Below, piece after piece: positions 1-6,805 of a stretch of 13,656 nucleotides of DNA (its first letter is position 1; each line of letters opens with the position of its first letter). The position numbers were made by a program, and so were the translations under genes. Below the pieces are notes generated by a model, which saw only the letters and a list, made by a program, of their open reading frames with translations, was not told where the DNA came from and made no database searches. Location of the stretch: the NCBI GenBank assembly GCA_002383665.1, contig DFZI01000021.1, forward strand, positions 9,851 through 23,506. The letters are read 5' to 3'. Source of the DNA: Dehalococcoidia bacterium UBA4060. Lineage in GTDB: Bacteria; Chloroflexota; Dehalococcoidia; GIF9; UBA5629.

Positions 1-4
1 GGTC

Positions 5-1819
5 TTATTCGAGCTGTTCCAGTATAATGTGGGCCAGCCTTTCATTAATGCCATCTATTGAGGTAAGCTCCTCAATAGATGCTGACCTGACACCATATAC
101 TGAGCCGAACTTTCTAATAAGTGCTTTTTTTCGTACAGGTCCGATGCCGGGAATGGAATCGAGCAGTGATTCTCTGCCCTGTTTTGCTCTCAATTTGCGA
201 TGATAAGTGATTGCAAATCTGTGTGCCTCATCTCTTATGCGCTGCAGCAGGTGCAGTTCATTGGACGACTTGTCCAGAGACAGCGGAGCCTGATGGCCCG
301 GTTGGAATATATCTTCGTTTTCCTTGGCAATGCTGATGATGGGGATGTCGGTAACCCCGACTTCTCGCATGGCTTGGAGGGCCGCGCCCAGATGGCCTTT
401 GCCCCCATCGATGAGCACAAGGTCAGGCTTTGCCCACTTTTCGTCTGTGTTGTTGGGTTTCTGGAACCGCCTGCGCAGCATTTCACGCATCATGGCATAA
501 TCATCAGAATGTGGGACAGTCTGAATTCTGAAGTGGCGGTAATGGGCCGGATGTGGCACTCCATTTTCGAAAACAACCATGCTACCTACAGCAGATGTCC
601 CTTGGATGTTGGAGATATCATAACCTTCAATTCTGTGCAGAGGATGTTCGAGGCTGAGTTTATTTCGAAGTCTATCCAGCACTTCCATATTCTCCGGGCG
701 GGACGACCGTTTGCTTTTGTAAATATCAAGTTGCTGACGGGCATTCTCAGCGGCCATCTCAATTAGCCTTAATCCCATGCCTTTGACGGGTGCCTTAATC
801 TTCACTTCATATCCTCTTTTCTCTCTCAGCCAGTTATTGATAAGTAGATTGTCATTCAGGGGAGATTGCACCAGTATCAGGGGTGGTATATGATCGCTTG
901 AGGAATAGAAGAGTTTAATGAAACCCTCGATGATATAGCTGTCGCTTTCACCATTGAAATTTTCCACGATGAAGTGCTCATCGCCTGTCAGTCTTGCATC
1001 CTTGATGGAAAATATCTTCACGCAGGCTACATCTCTATCTCGGGACAACCCAATAACATCCATCTCACCACGAATATTGAATGGTATTTTATGGCTGGCT
1101 ATCACTTCCTGTATGGCCTGTATCTGGTTACGGAATTGAGCTGCTTTTTCGAACTCCAGACTGGCGGAGGCGGCCTGCATATTTTTTTTCAGTTCTTTTA
1201 TTACCTGGTCTTCACGTCCTTCAAGAAAGGCTATTACCTGTCTGACCATATCCTGATACCTGTCACGACTGATGGCGCCTATACAAGGGCCAGAGCAACG
1301 CTGGATGTGATATTTAAGGCAGGGCCGGGTATCATTGCACGTGATCACTTTATTGCATGAACGCAGAGGGAAGATACGTTTGATGAGATCATAGGTCTGG
1401 CGGGCGGACCAGGCACTGGGCACGCGTCCGATATATTTTGCTCCGTCATTATAACGTTTACGTGTGATGCTGATCGTAGGCCATTCGTTCTCGATGTCAA
1501 TCTTGATGTAGGGGAAGCTCTTATCGTCTTTTAATAGCACATTGTAATGAGGGCGATATTTTTTGATCAGTTGGCATTCCAACGCAAGTGCAGCCAGCTC
1601 GGATTCAGTAATAACAAAATCAATCCTGTCTATTTTTGCTACCATCTGTGTTGTCTTTTCAGAAAGGCTTGATAAATGCTGGAAATAGCTTCGCACACGG
1701 TTGCGTAGGTTTGAGGATTTGCCCACATAGATGACATCACCGTGTTCGTCACGGTAAATATATACTCCAGGCCTGGAGGGTAGCGTTTTCAAATAGGATT
1801 CAATGTGGGACTTAGCCAT
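5..1819 (-). CDS. uvrC: UvrC, excinuclease ABC subunit C
   Basis: UvrC makes the dual incisions 3' and 5' of a lesion in nucleotide excision repair, after UvrA/UvrB recognition, in the cytoplasm. All family parts are visible (numbering from the longest possible start at 1864): GIY-YIG nuclease (about 32-60, with PGVYIYRD and VIYVGKSSNLRNR), the [4Fe-4S] cysteines C170, C182, C190, C194 (LRSC, RPC, RCSGPC), a UVR helix-pair motif for UvrB contact (about 220-255), the RNase-H-like second nuclease (GYDISN, LIDGGKG, AHRFA), and a C-terminal helix-hairpin-helix with IPGIGPVRKK. The stop codon is the TTA at 5-7, so the protein is complete. The frame stays open to an ATG at 1864 (619 aa), but the ATG at 1819 (604 aa) gives the usual short leader before the LP-x2-PGVY motif. 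Neither start has a Shine-Dalgarno. It is divergent from the recombinase at 1933. Identity is certain; only the start is not. Confidence 0.96.
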   Translation of the reverse strand: MAKSHIESYLKTLPSRPGVYIYRDEHGDVIYVGKSSNLRNRVRSYFQHLSSLSEKTTQMVAKIDRIDFVITESELAALALECQLIKKYRPHYNVLLKDDKSFPYIKIDIENEWPTISITRKRYNDGAKYIGRVPSAWSARQTYDLIKRIFPLRSCNKVITCNDTRPCLKYHIQRCSGPCIGAISRDRYQDMVRQVIAFLEGREDQVIKELKKNMQAASASLEFEKAAQFRNQIQAIQEVIASHKIPFNIRGEMDVIGLSRDRDVACVKIFSIKDARLTGDEHFIVENFNGESDSYIIEGFIKLFYSSSDHIPPLILVQSPLNDNLLINNWLREKRGYEVKIKAPVKGMGLRLIEMAAENARQQLDIYKSKRSSRPENMEVLDRLRNKLSLEHPLHRIEGYDISNIQGTSAVGSMVVFENGVPHPAHYRHFRIQTVPHSDDYAMMREMLRRRFQKPNNTDEKWAKPDLVLIDGGKGHLGAALQAMREVGVTDIPIISIAKENEDIFQPGHQAPLSLDKSSNELHLLQRIRDEAHRFAITYHRKLRAKQGRESLLDSIPGIGPVRKKALIRKFGSVYGVRSASIEELTSIDGINERLAHIILEQLE

Positions 1820-1869
1820 ATACATATCAATTTTAGCATTGGTTAGTATCGTGGACAAAGCCATAATTT

Positions 1870-1898
1870 AATATGTCGCAGGAATGTCTATTCGACAA
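1870..1898 (-). promoter_or_regulatory. Candidate promoter for uvrC
   Basis: On the minus strand a TTGTCG (-35, 1898-1893) is followed after 17 bp by CATATT (-10, 1875-1870). Each box matches the sigma-70 consensus at 4 of 6 positions. Transcription would begin close to the ATG at 1864, which favours translation from the internal ATG at 1819. This is a weak call from pattern alone. Confidence 0.28.
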
Positions 1899-1918
1899 AT
1901 TTTGATTTATGTTAAAAT
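1892..1918 (+). promoter_or_regulatory. Candidate promoter for the xer-like/pcm unit
   Basis: The divergent 68-113 bp spacer holds TCGACA (1892-1897, 5 of 6) and TAAAAT (1913-1918, 5 of 6), but the spacing is 15 bp, shorter than ideal. The predicted start would lie only about 8 nt before the ATG at 1933, and no Shine-Dalgarno is visible there, so the message could be nearly leaderless. Low confidence. Confidence 0.25.
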
Positions 1919-1932
1919 AATACACTGTTGAT

Positions 1933-2790
1933 ATGGTGGATGATATCAGGCTATTCCTAAATTACCTTGCAAAAGAGAAGAAGTGTTCGAAAAATACGCT
2001 TGATGCGTATCATAATGACCTGAGCCAATTGGCCGAGTATATCGCCTCTGAGACAGAGAGTGATAAATCCGGATATGATGCCCAAAAACTTACAGAAGAG
2101 CACTTGCAGATGTACATGGTTAGTCTCAAGGGGAAGCATTATAAGAAGTCAACAGAAGCACGCAAGGTCGCTGCTGTCAGGTCTTTCCTGAAGTTTATGA
2201 CCGAGCGAGGAAGGATCAAGGATGATCTTGCTCCTAAGCTGACAGCTCCCAAAGTACACAAAGATGTTCCTAACGCCCTATCGGTATCAGATATGCACCG
2301 TGTGTTGGATGAAGCAGCCAGGTTGCCCTCGATCGATGGCAGGAGGGATAGGGCTATGTTAGAATTGCTTTATGCTACAGGTATGCTGGCTAGCGAGCTT
2401 ATGTCGCTCAATGTCGGTGATTTCAATACTTCAGAGAACAGTATCACTATTAACAATCGGAAGACCGGACCGCGGATAATTGCTCTGGAGAAGCGTGTCG
2501 CTGATATTATAAGGGAATATATTGATTCCGCTCGGATAAAGCTTTTGGGCAATGACAGGGAAAAAGCGCTTTTCTTGAACCAGAGGGGCGAGCGGCTAAC
2601 CAGGCAAGGATTCTGGCAAATTGTGCAGAGCTATGCTGATATGGCAGGAGTTTCCGCCAAGGTTACCCCACGAATTATCAGGCATAGTTATGCGGTGCAC
2701 AGGCTGAATAGTGGTGCAGATATCCAATCTGTACAGGAAGTGCTGGGACACGCTCACATATCCACTACCAAAGCATATAAACAGACATAG
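1933..2790 (+). CDS. Xer-like tyrosine recombinase with degraded catalytic residues
   Basis: The fold matches the XerC/XerD family: an N-terminal SAM-like/core-binding domain (about 1-105) and a C-terminal catalytic domain (about 115-285). Active members cut and rejoin DNA through a tyrosine nucleophile, using an R-K-H-R-H set, and typically resolve chromosome dimers. Here K177 (NRKTGPR), R250 (IIRHS), H273 (LGHA) and the nucleophile Y282 (TTKAYKQT) are present. However, the first arginine in the usual ATG-L-R-x-SEL motif is Leu152 (ATGMLASEL), and the histidine of the H-x2-R motif is Arg247 (TPRIIRH). The protein also ends three residues after Y282, whereas Xer proteins normally have a further helix of roughly 15-20 residues that docks on a partner. 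The 285-codon frame is otherwise intact. It heads a plus-strand run with the membrane protein and pcm. Strand-exchange activity is doubtful; a DNA-binding or partner role is possible. Confidence 0.85.
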   Translation: MVDDIRLFLNYLAKEKKCSKNTLDAYHNDLSQLAEYIASETESDKSGYDAQKLTEEHLQMYMVSLKGKHYKKSTEARKVAAVRSFLKFMTERGRIKDDLAPKLTAPKVHKDVPNALSVSDMHRVLDEAARLPSIDGRRDRAMLELLYATGMLASELMSLNVGDFNTSENSITINNRKTGPRIIALEKRVADIIREYIDSARIKLLGNDREKALFLNQRGERLTRQGFWQIVQSYADMAGVSAKVTPRIIRHSYAVHRLNSGADIQSVQEVLGHAHISTTKAYKQT

Positions 2791-2833
2791 GAGAAAAATA
2801 TATTGGCCTTGAATCTGCAGGTCAAAAATATCC

Positions 2834-2840
2834 AGGAGAG
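2834..2840 (+). promoter_or_regulatory. Strong ribosome binding site for the small membrane protein
   Basis: AGGAGAG lies 5 nt before the ATG at 2846. It supports translation of this 96-codon gene, which has no recognisable domain. Confidence 0.7.
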
Positions 2841-2845
2841 ATTAT

Positions 2846-3136
2846 ATGGCTAAGAAATCACGCAAAGCGAGAGCTGCTGCCAGGTCAGGCAAGGCAGTGC
2901 CAAGAAGTGAGAGTAAGCAACAACAAGCACAGGCTTCGAACCAGAACACGGCACAACAGCCGGCACAGGCTGCGAGCCGGAAACAATCCAGGCAGCCGGA
3001 AGCGGTAGCGGTAAACATCATGCAGCCGGGGCAATTTGATTATGTGAAAAGCGATCTCATTCGCATCGGTATTATTTCAGCCTCATTGATCATAATATTA
3101 ATCGTTTTGACATTCGTTCCTGCATTAAGAACTTAG
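2846..3136 (+). CDS. Small single-span membrane protein, unknown function
   Basis: A 96-residue protein in three visible parts. Residues 1-20 are strongly basic (MAKKSRKARAAARSGK). Residues 21-55 are low-complexity, rich in Gln, Ala and Ser and likely disordered. Residues about 71-92 form one hydrophobic helix (LIRIGIISASLIIILIVLTF) followed by only a few residues. The positive-inside rule suggests a cytoplasmic N-terminus. A strong Shine-Dalgarno precedes it. It follows the recombinase by 55 nt and precedes pcm by 14 nt, so the three are probably one transcript. I recall similar short 'basic tail plus terminal helix' proteins in Chloroflexota genomes, but name no family. Function is unknown; binding nucleic acid or ribosomes at the membrane would be speculation. 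Confidence 0.8.
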   Translation: MAKKSRKARAAARSGKAVPRSESKQQQAQASNQNTAQQPAQAASRKQSRQPEAVAVNIMQPGQFDYVKSDLIRIGIISASLIIILIVLTFVPALRT

Positions 3137-3150
3137 CGGGGTTAAGTTGT

Positions 3151-3786
3151 GTGGACTTCGGCAGAGCGCGGCAGGTCTTGGTAGATTCCCTATCATATGA
3201 AATAAAAGACGAGAGGGTATTACGGGCATTTGCCACTGTGCCGCGTGAATTGTTTGTCCCGGAAAATATCAGGCACCTGGCCTATGATGATAGGCCGCTC
3301 AGCATAGGTTATGGACAGACCATCTCACAACCTTATATTGTGGCTGTAATGACCAATGCTCTGGAACTGACCGGTGTGGAAGATGTGCTGGAGATCGGGA
3401 CCGGTAGCGGTTACCAGACTGCCATTCTGTCTCAGCTTGCTAAAACCGTATATAGCGTTGAACGTATAACAGAACTGGCGGAAGCCGCCCGTCACCTTTT
3501 AAACCGGTTGGGCTATCGAAACGTGACAATAAAAATCGCAGGTGATGAGTTGGGCTGGCCGGAACATGCGCCGTATGATGCTATTATGGTAACGGCAGGA
3601 GCGCCATCACTACCTGAAGCACTGGTTAAGCAGTTGAGAGTGGGAGGCAAGATGGTAATCCCAGTGGGAACGCGTTGGGAACAGGAGCTATTGAAAGTCA
3701 TCCGTGGCCAGCACGGCAACGAAGTAATTAACCTGGGCGGGTGCCGTTTCGTGCCGTTGCTGGGTAAAGATGCCTGGGAGGAATAA
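3151..3786 (+). CDS. pcm: Protein-L-isoaspartate O-methyltransferase (PIMT)
   Basis: This enzyme methylates L-isoaspartyl residues in aged proteins using S-adenosylmethionine, starting their repair; it is cytoplasmic. At 211 aa it has the normal family length. Visible features are the N-terminal substrate-recognition part with RAFATVPRELFVPE and YGQTISQPYIVAVMTNALEL, the class I methyltransferase motif I (LEIGTGSGYQTA), acidic motif VYSVER, the segment HAPYDAIMVTAGAPSLPEAL, and motif LRVGGKMVIPVGT. The start is GTG, with a GGGG run about 9 nt upstream. One oddity is that the usual GDG-x2-G loop reads GDELG (around residues 131-135), one residue shorter than in, for example, E. coli Pcm. The gene ends 13 bp from a convergent gene. 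Identification is very secure. Confidence 0.95.
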   Translation: MDFGRARQVLVDSLSYEIKDERVLRAFATVPRELFVPENIRHLAYDDRPLSIGYGQTISQPYIVAVMTNALELTGVEDVLEIGTGSGYQTAILSQLAKTVYSVERITELAEAARHLLNRLGYRNVTIKIAGDELGWPEHAPYDAIMVTAGAPSLPEALVKQLRVGGKMVIPVGTRWEQELLKVIRGQHGNEVINLGGCRFVPLLGKDAWEE

Positions 3787-3799
3787 CCTACTATCAGGT

Positions 3800-4087
3800 T
3801 TAGATAAGGTAGTAATTTAGCACCCTGCCGCTGTCTGAATTTATTTCAATGACGAATTTATAGGTGACACTGCTTTTGTCGCGGGCTAATATCTCAATGA
3901 GGGCACGGGTTTTCTCTATCAGCAGTCCGCTGAACCTGTAAACAAGCAGATTTCCGACTTGTACATGTTCACACGTCTGGAATATGACTTTATCATAGTT
4001 ATAATGTCGCTCTTTGAGAAAGGCCTCTGCCAGTTCTTCGGCCTTGTCCTGCGGAATAATATCTTGATTGTTACTCGTAGTAGTCAT
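3800..4087 (-). CDS. Conserved-looking 95-residue protein, unknown function
   Basis: Not recognised. It is a small soluble protein with no signal peptide, no membrane helix and a single Cys (in QTCEHV). The N-terminal third (about 14-28) is likely helical (KAEELAEAFLKERHY), followed by alternating beta-like segments (VIFQTCEHVQVGNLLVYRF, then SVTYKFVIEINSDSGRVLNYYLI). The closing strand-turn-strand with SDSGRVLNY recalls PepSY-like or other small alpha/beta folds, but there is no diagnostic motif. It starts 19 nt after the HoxU-like stop and reads in the same direction, so it is probably co-transcribed with that gene. The Shine-Dalgarno (AAGGA, about 12 nt upstream) is weak. The 3' end converges with pcm. 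An accessory role with the Fe-S subunit is only a context-based guess. Confidence 0.7.
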   Translation of the reverse strand: MTTTSNNQDIIPQDKAEELAEAFLKERHYNYDKVIFQTCEHVQVGNLLVYRFSGLLIEKTRALIEILARDKSSVTYKFVIEINSDSGRVLNYYLI

Positions 4088-4106
4088 CGCTTAAGCTGAT
4101 CCTTAA

Positions 4107-4739
4107 TTATTTTAGATAAAATGAGCCTGCTGGGCAGACCCTTACACATTCAAGACAGGTATTGCAACCAGTCTTTGCCAGTGGGATTCCTGCAAAAGTA
4201 GAGACTCTGGTATTAATGCCGTGGTAGGCGAAATCCAGCACACCTGAGCCTTTGCTGGTGCAAATGTAAACACATCTGCCACACAGCACACACTTATTGG
4301 GGTTGTAATTAAATTGTGGGTGACTTTTATCTTCCTCTATGGAAGGATCCATCCTGTTAAAGCGCCTCTCGAGGATTTTGAAATGCTGTGAGTGTGCGAT
4401 ACGTTGCAGTTCGCATTTGCCGTTAACGGGGCAAACCGAGCAGTTTACCTGGTGATGGCTGAGGAGGAGATCGAAGGAAAATTTTCGCAGTCTTTTAATT
4501 GCCACACTATCAGTCGCTATCACCATGCCGTCATGCGCTGTCTCGGTACATGAAGTAACCGGCTCAGGGCGGCCTTTTATTTCAACGTAACAGAGCCGGC
4601 AGGAAGCTGCAGGCCGGGGTATATCTTTTACGTTGCAAAGGTTGGGGATATCGATGCCATGATCAAGCGCAACCCACAACAGGTTGATCCCGGTTTTCAC
4701 GCTGATTTCACTTCCATCGATAATAATTGTGCAGTTCAT
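4107..4739 (-). CDS. hoxU: HoxU-like iron-sulfur subunit (NuoG N-terminal type), stand-alone
   Basis: A soluble electron-transfer subunit of the type that wires a diaphorase or NADH dehydrogenase module to a hydrogenase. Counting from the ATG at 4739 (210 aa), it carries a plant-type [2Fe-2S] site (C35, C47, C50, C64), a His-ligated [4Fe-4S] site (H96-x3-C100-x2-C103-x5-C109, then ELQ), and two ferredoxin-type [4Fe-4S] sites (C150/153/156/160 and C192/195/198/202). There is no further domain. The frame can be extended six codons to a TTG at 4757, but that codon lies inside the T-tract of the preceding terminator, so 4739 is preferred; neither has a Shine-Dalgarno. It follows the hydrogenase large subunit but is separated from it by an intrinsic terminator. 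It duplicates the Fe-S part of the NuoG-like subunit at 6806-8767, so it may serve as an alternative adaptor. The symbol reflects family resemblance, not proven partnership. Confidence 0.85.
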   Translation of the reverse strand: MNCTIIIDGSEISVKTGINLLWVALDHGIDIPNLCNVKDIPRPAASCRLCYVEIKGRPEPVTSCTETAHDGMVIATDSVAIKRLRKFSFDLLLSHHQVNCSVCPVNGKCELQRIAHSQHFKILERRFNRMDPSIEEDKSHPQFNYNPNKCVLCGRCVYICTSKGSGVLDFAYHGINTRVSTFAGIPLAKTGCNTCLECVRVCPAGSFYLK

Positions 4740-4755
4740 ATTCAACAACGATATC

Positions 4756-4794
4756 AAAAAACAAGGCTGATTACAAATCTGTAACCAGCCTTGT
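4756..4794 (-). terminator. Intrinsic terminator after the hydrogenase large subunit
   Basis: On the minus strand a hairpin with perfect 9-bp outer arms (ACAAGGCTG / CAGCCTTGT), one mismatch, a 5-bp inner stem (TTACA/TGTAA on the plus strand) and a 4-nt loop spans 4794-4761. It is followed at once by a run of T (4761-4756). It begins about 16 nt after the large-subunit stop at 4811. The HoxU-like ATG at 4739 lies only 16 nt beyond the T-tract, with no room for a separate promoter outside the hairpin, so partial read-through or attenuation is likely. Confidence 0.85.
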
Positions 4795-4810
4795 CAGAAT
4801 CTTTTAAGGG

Positions 4811-6238
4811 TTATTTGCAGATAGTGTCTATTATGTTGCCTGCAGGATCTCTGAGTTGGATGATCAGAGGCATTTGCCCCAGTGCATGGGTTGAACAAGA
4901 TAAACAAGGATCATAGCAACGGATGGCGGCCTCAACCCTGTTGAGTATGCCCTCGGTAACTCTTCCGTTTTTGATATACTGTTTGGCGACTTCGTATACA
5001 GAGCGGTTCATAGCAGCATTGTTATTGCCGGTTGCCACGATAAGGTTTACGCCAGTGATCTTGCCTGTATCATCGACCCAGTAATCATGGAATAGTGTCC
5101 CCCTCGGTGCCTCTACCACGCCCACACCTCGCTCATTATATTTAGTTGAATTGACCTGGAGGTCGGTGGAGAGAACATCCTTGTCCTCAAGTATCACCTG
5201 TGTCTTTTCGATGGCATAGAGCAACTCGATCAACCGTGCATAGTGGAAATACATGGAGCCCTCCACTAAACCGGAACGGCTCAGGTTCTTGAAGTTCTTC
5301 AGTTCGGCATTGGCCAGTGGTGTGGTGATGCCAGTGCATACATTGAGACGGCCTAGTGGTCCAGCACGATAGATTCCACCGGGGTAGCCGAGCGGCTTAT
5401 AGAAAGGAAATTTCATATATGACCAGTCTTCAACATACTCTGCTATGATGTCCAGGTAATTAGCTGGATTGAACTGGTCTTCCAGCACAACGCCCTTGGC
5501 ATCAACCAGTCTGAGGTTGCCATCGTAAATGGCCAGGTTATTATCCCTGTCGACCATGCCAAGGTAGGCTGAAGGAAAGGTGGCGAAGCTATCAACCATT
5601 TCCTTATTCCTGGTTACAAAATTGAGGAGTATGTTAATGGCAAGTTGTGAATCTGCGATTGCCCAGTCGATCTGCCTGAGAAAGGCATCCCTATCTTCAG
5701 CATTAAGAGCTGTGGTCATGCCGCCTGGGCAGGCTGCATTCATATGAACTTTTTTACCTCCCAGTTTCTTGATGATAGTCTGACCGAAGCTGCGTAGTTT
5801 GACTGCCTCGGTGGCCAGCTTGGGGTCAGCACCGATAAGCCCGATGACGTTCCTGGTAGCGGGATCAGAGTCGAATCCCAACAGAAAATCGGGACTGGCC
5901 AGGTGGAAAAAGTGCAGAGCATGGGACTGAATAAACTGTCCCAGATGAAGCAATTCCCTCAAGAGCTTGGCTGGTCGGGTAAGCTCGACGCCAAGTATGG
6001 CATCGCAAGCCTTGGCTGAAGCAAGCTGATGGCTGACAGGACAGATGCCACAGATGCGAGCAGTCAGGTTGGGCATCTCCCAGAATACCTGCCCTTCGCA
6101 GAATTTTTCAAAACCACGGAATTGTGTGTTATGAAAGCGGGCTGAAGTTGCATTGCCAGCATCATCCAGTTGAATGGTGACTTTGCCATGACCTTCAACT
6201 CGGGTGATGGGATTGATTTCTATCGTTTTACTTGCCAT
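4811..6238 (-). CDS. hoxH: [NiFe]-hydrogenase large (catalytic) subunit, group 3, HoxH/HydL-like
   Basis: The catalytic subunit holds the Ni-Fe(CN)2CO centre that splits or makes H2, in the cytoplasm. The L1 motif is R61-I-C63-G-I-C66-P-V-S-H70, and the L2 motif is D443-P-C445-L-S-C448-S-T-H451, giving the four metal-ligand cysteines. The group 3 landmark VHMNAACPGG (164-173) is present. The chain continues 24 residues beyond H451 (ALGQMPL...TICK). In this family the endopeptidase removes such an extension after the His during maturation, so this is a maturation-dependent enzyme; no maturation gene (hyp genes or protease) lies in the window. At 475 aa it is the normal length for soluble group 3 enzymes. 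The start ATG has a GAGGTG Shine-Dalgarno overlapping the end of the small-subunit gene (11-nt gap). The terminator at 4756-4794 ends the operon. Group 3d (HoxH) versus HydL of bifurcating enzymes cannot be settled without a tree. Confidence 0.95.
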   Translation of the reverse strand: MASKTIEINPITRVEGHGKVTIQLDDAGNATSARFHNTQFRGFEKFCEGQVFWEMPNLTARICGICPVSHQLASAKACDAILGVELTRPAKLLRELLHLGQFIQSHALHFFHLASPDFLLGFDSDPATRNVIGLIGADPKLATEAVKLRSFGQTIIKKLGGKKVHMNAACPGGMTTALNAEDRDAFLRQIDWAIADSQLAINILLNFVTRNKEMVDSFATFPSAYLGMVDRDNNLAIYDGNLRLVDAKGVVLEDQFNPANYLDIIAEYVEDWSYMKFPFYKPLGYPGGIYRAGPLGRLNVCTGITTPLANAELKNFKNLSRSGLVEGSMYFHYARLIELLYAIEKTQVILEDKDVLSTDLQVNSTKYNERGVGVVEAPRGTLFHDYWVDDTGKITGVNLIVATGNNNAAMNRSVYEVAKQYIKNGRVTEGILNRVEAAIRCYDPCLSCSTHALGQMPLIIQLRDPAGNIIDTICK

Positions 6239-6249
6239 ATCTCACCTCT

Positions 6250-6786
6250 TTAATCAAAGCGCATTATATTGCTGGGCACAACAGGTATTCTGCCGGCCAG
6301 CAACTCGGTAAGGCCATATTTAATGGCTTCAGGTTCGGGGGGGCAACCAGGTATGTAGCAATCGACCTTGATTATCTGATTTACCGGATAGACCTTGTTC
6401 AGCAGCTCTGGTACGCCCGGTGATTTAGGTATCTTACCCTTGTATGTGCTGGGTGTATCAATGTAAGCCCGCTTCAGCACATCTGCTTTATCCAGAGTAT
6501 TGCGCATAGCACATACACCCCCAAAACAGGCACAATCTCCCAGCGCCATGATGATCTGGCTGTGCTGTCGTAGCTCCTCTGCTACTTCTTTTTCTTCCTC
6601 ATTGCCGATGCAGCCTTCTATGATACCGACGACAACATCATCAAAACCTTTGATATCGGTGATGGGACTCCTGCGAAACTCCACCAACTTGGACAGGTCT
6701 ATTATAAACTCATCAACATCAAGCAGAGACATGTGGCATCCTGCACATGATTCGAGCCAGACTGTAGCAATTTTTACTTTTGCCAT
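6250..6786 (-). CDS. hoxY: [NiFe]-hydrogenase small subunit, HoxY/HydS-like
   Basis: This 178-residue subunit carries the proximal [4Fe-4S] cluster that takes electrons from the Ni-Fe site. Ligands are C14 and C17 (WLESCAGCHMS), C85 (ALGDCACFGG) and C148 (PGCPPEPEAI). There is no medial/distal cluster domain, no twin-arginine signal and no membrane anchor, which fits the short soluble HoxY type. Extra cysteines C59, C87, C92 and C143 have no assigned role. The frame stays open upstream to 6849, overlapping the NuoG-like gene. The ATG at 6786 is chosen because AAGGAG lies 7 nt before it and because the WLESC motif normally starts within about ten residues of the N-terminus. It sits between the NuoG-like subunit (19-nt gap) and the large subunit (11-nt gap), so the order matches a single hydrogenase transcript. 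Confidence 0.95.
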   Translation of the reverse strand: MAKVKIATVWLESCAGCHMSLLDVDEFIIDLSKLVEFRRSPITDIKGFDDVVVGIIEGCIGNEEEKEVAEELRQHSQIIMALGDCACFGGVCAMRNTLDKADVLKRAYIDTPSTYKGKIPKSPGVPELLNKVYPVNQIIKVDCYIPGCPPEPEAIKYGLTELLAGRIPVVPSNIMRFD

Positions 6787-6793
6787 TTGTTTA

Positions 6794-6799
6794 CTCCTT
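6794..6799 (-). promoter_or_regulatory. Ribosome binding site deciding the small-subunit start
   Basis: AAGGAG on the minus strand is 7 nt upstream of the ATG at 6786. This favours that start over the longer frame beginning at 6849, which would overlap the upstream gene. Confidence 0.75.
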
Positions 6800-6805
6800 A
6801 AGGCC

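Noticed and set aside
200..1360. Several plus-strand open frames opposite uvrC (200-766, 954-1139, 974-1360).
   Set aside because: They lie wholly within the well-supported uvrC frame on the other strand and show no domain motif or ribosome site.
3787..3815. Imperfect inverted repeat between the convergent pcm and 95-residue genes (CTAC-TATC / GATA-AG-GTAG) as a bidirectional terminator.
   Set aside because: The stem is short and bulged, overlaps a coding end and lacks a T-tract on either strand.
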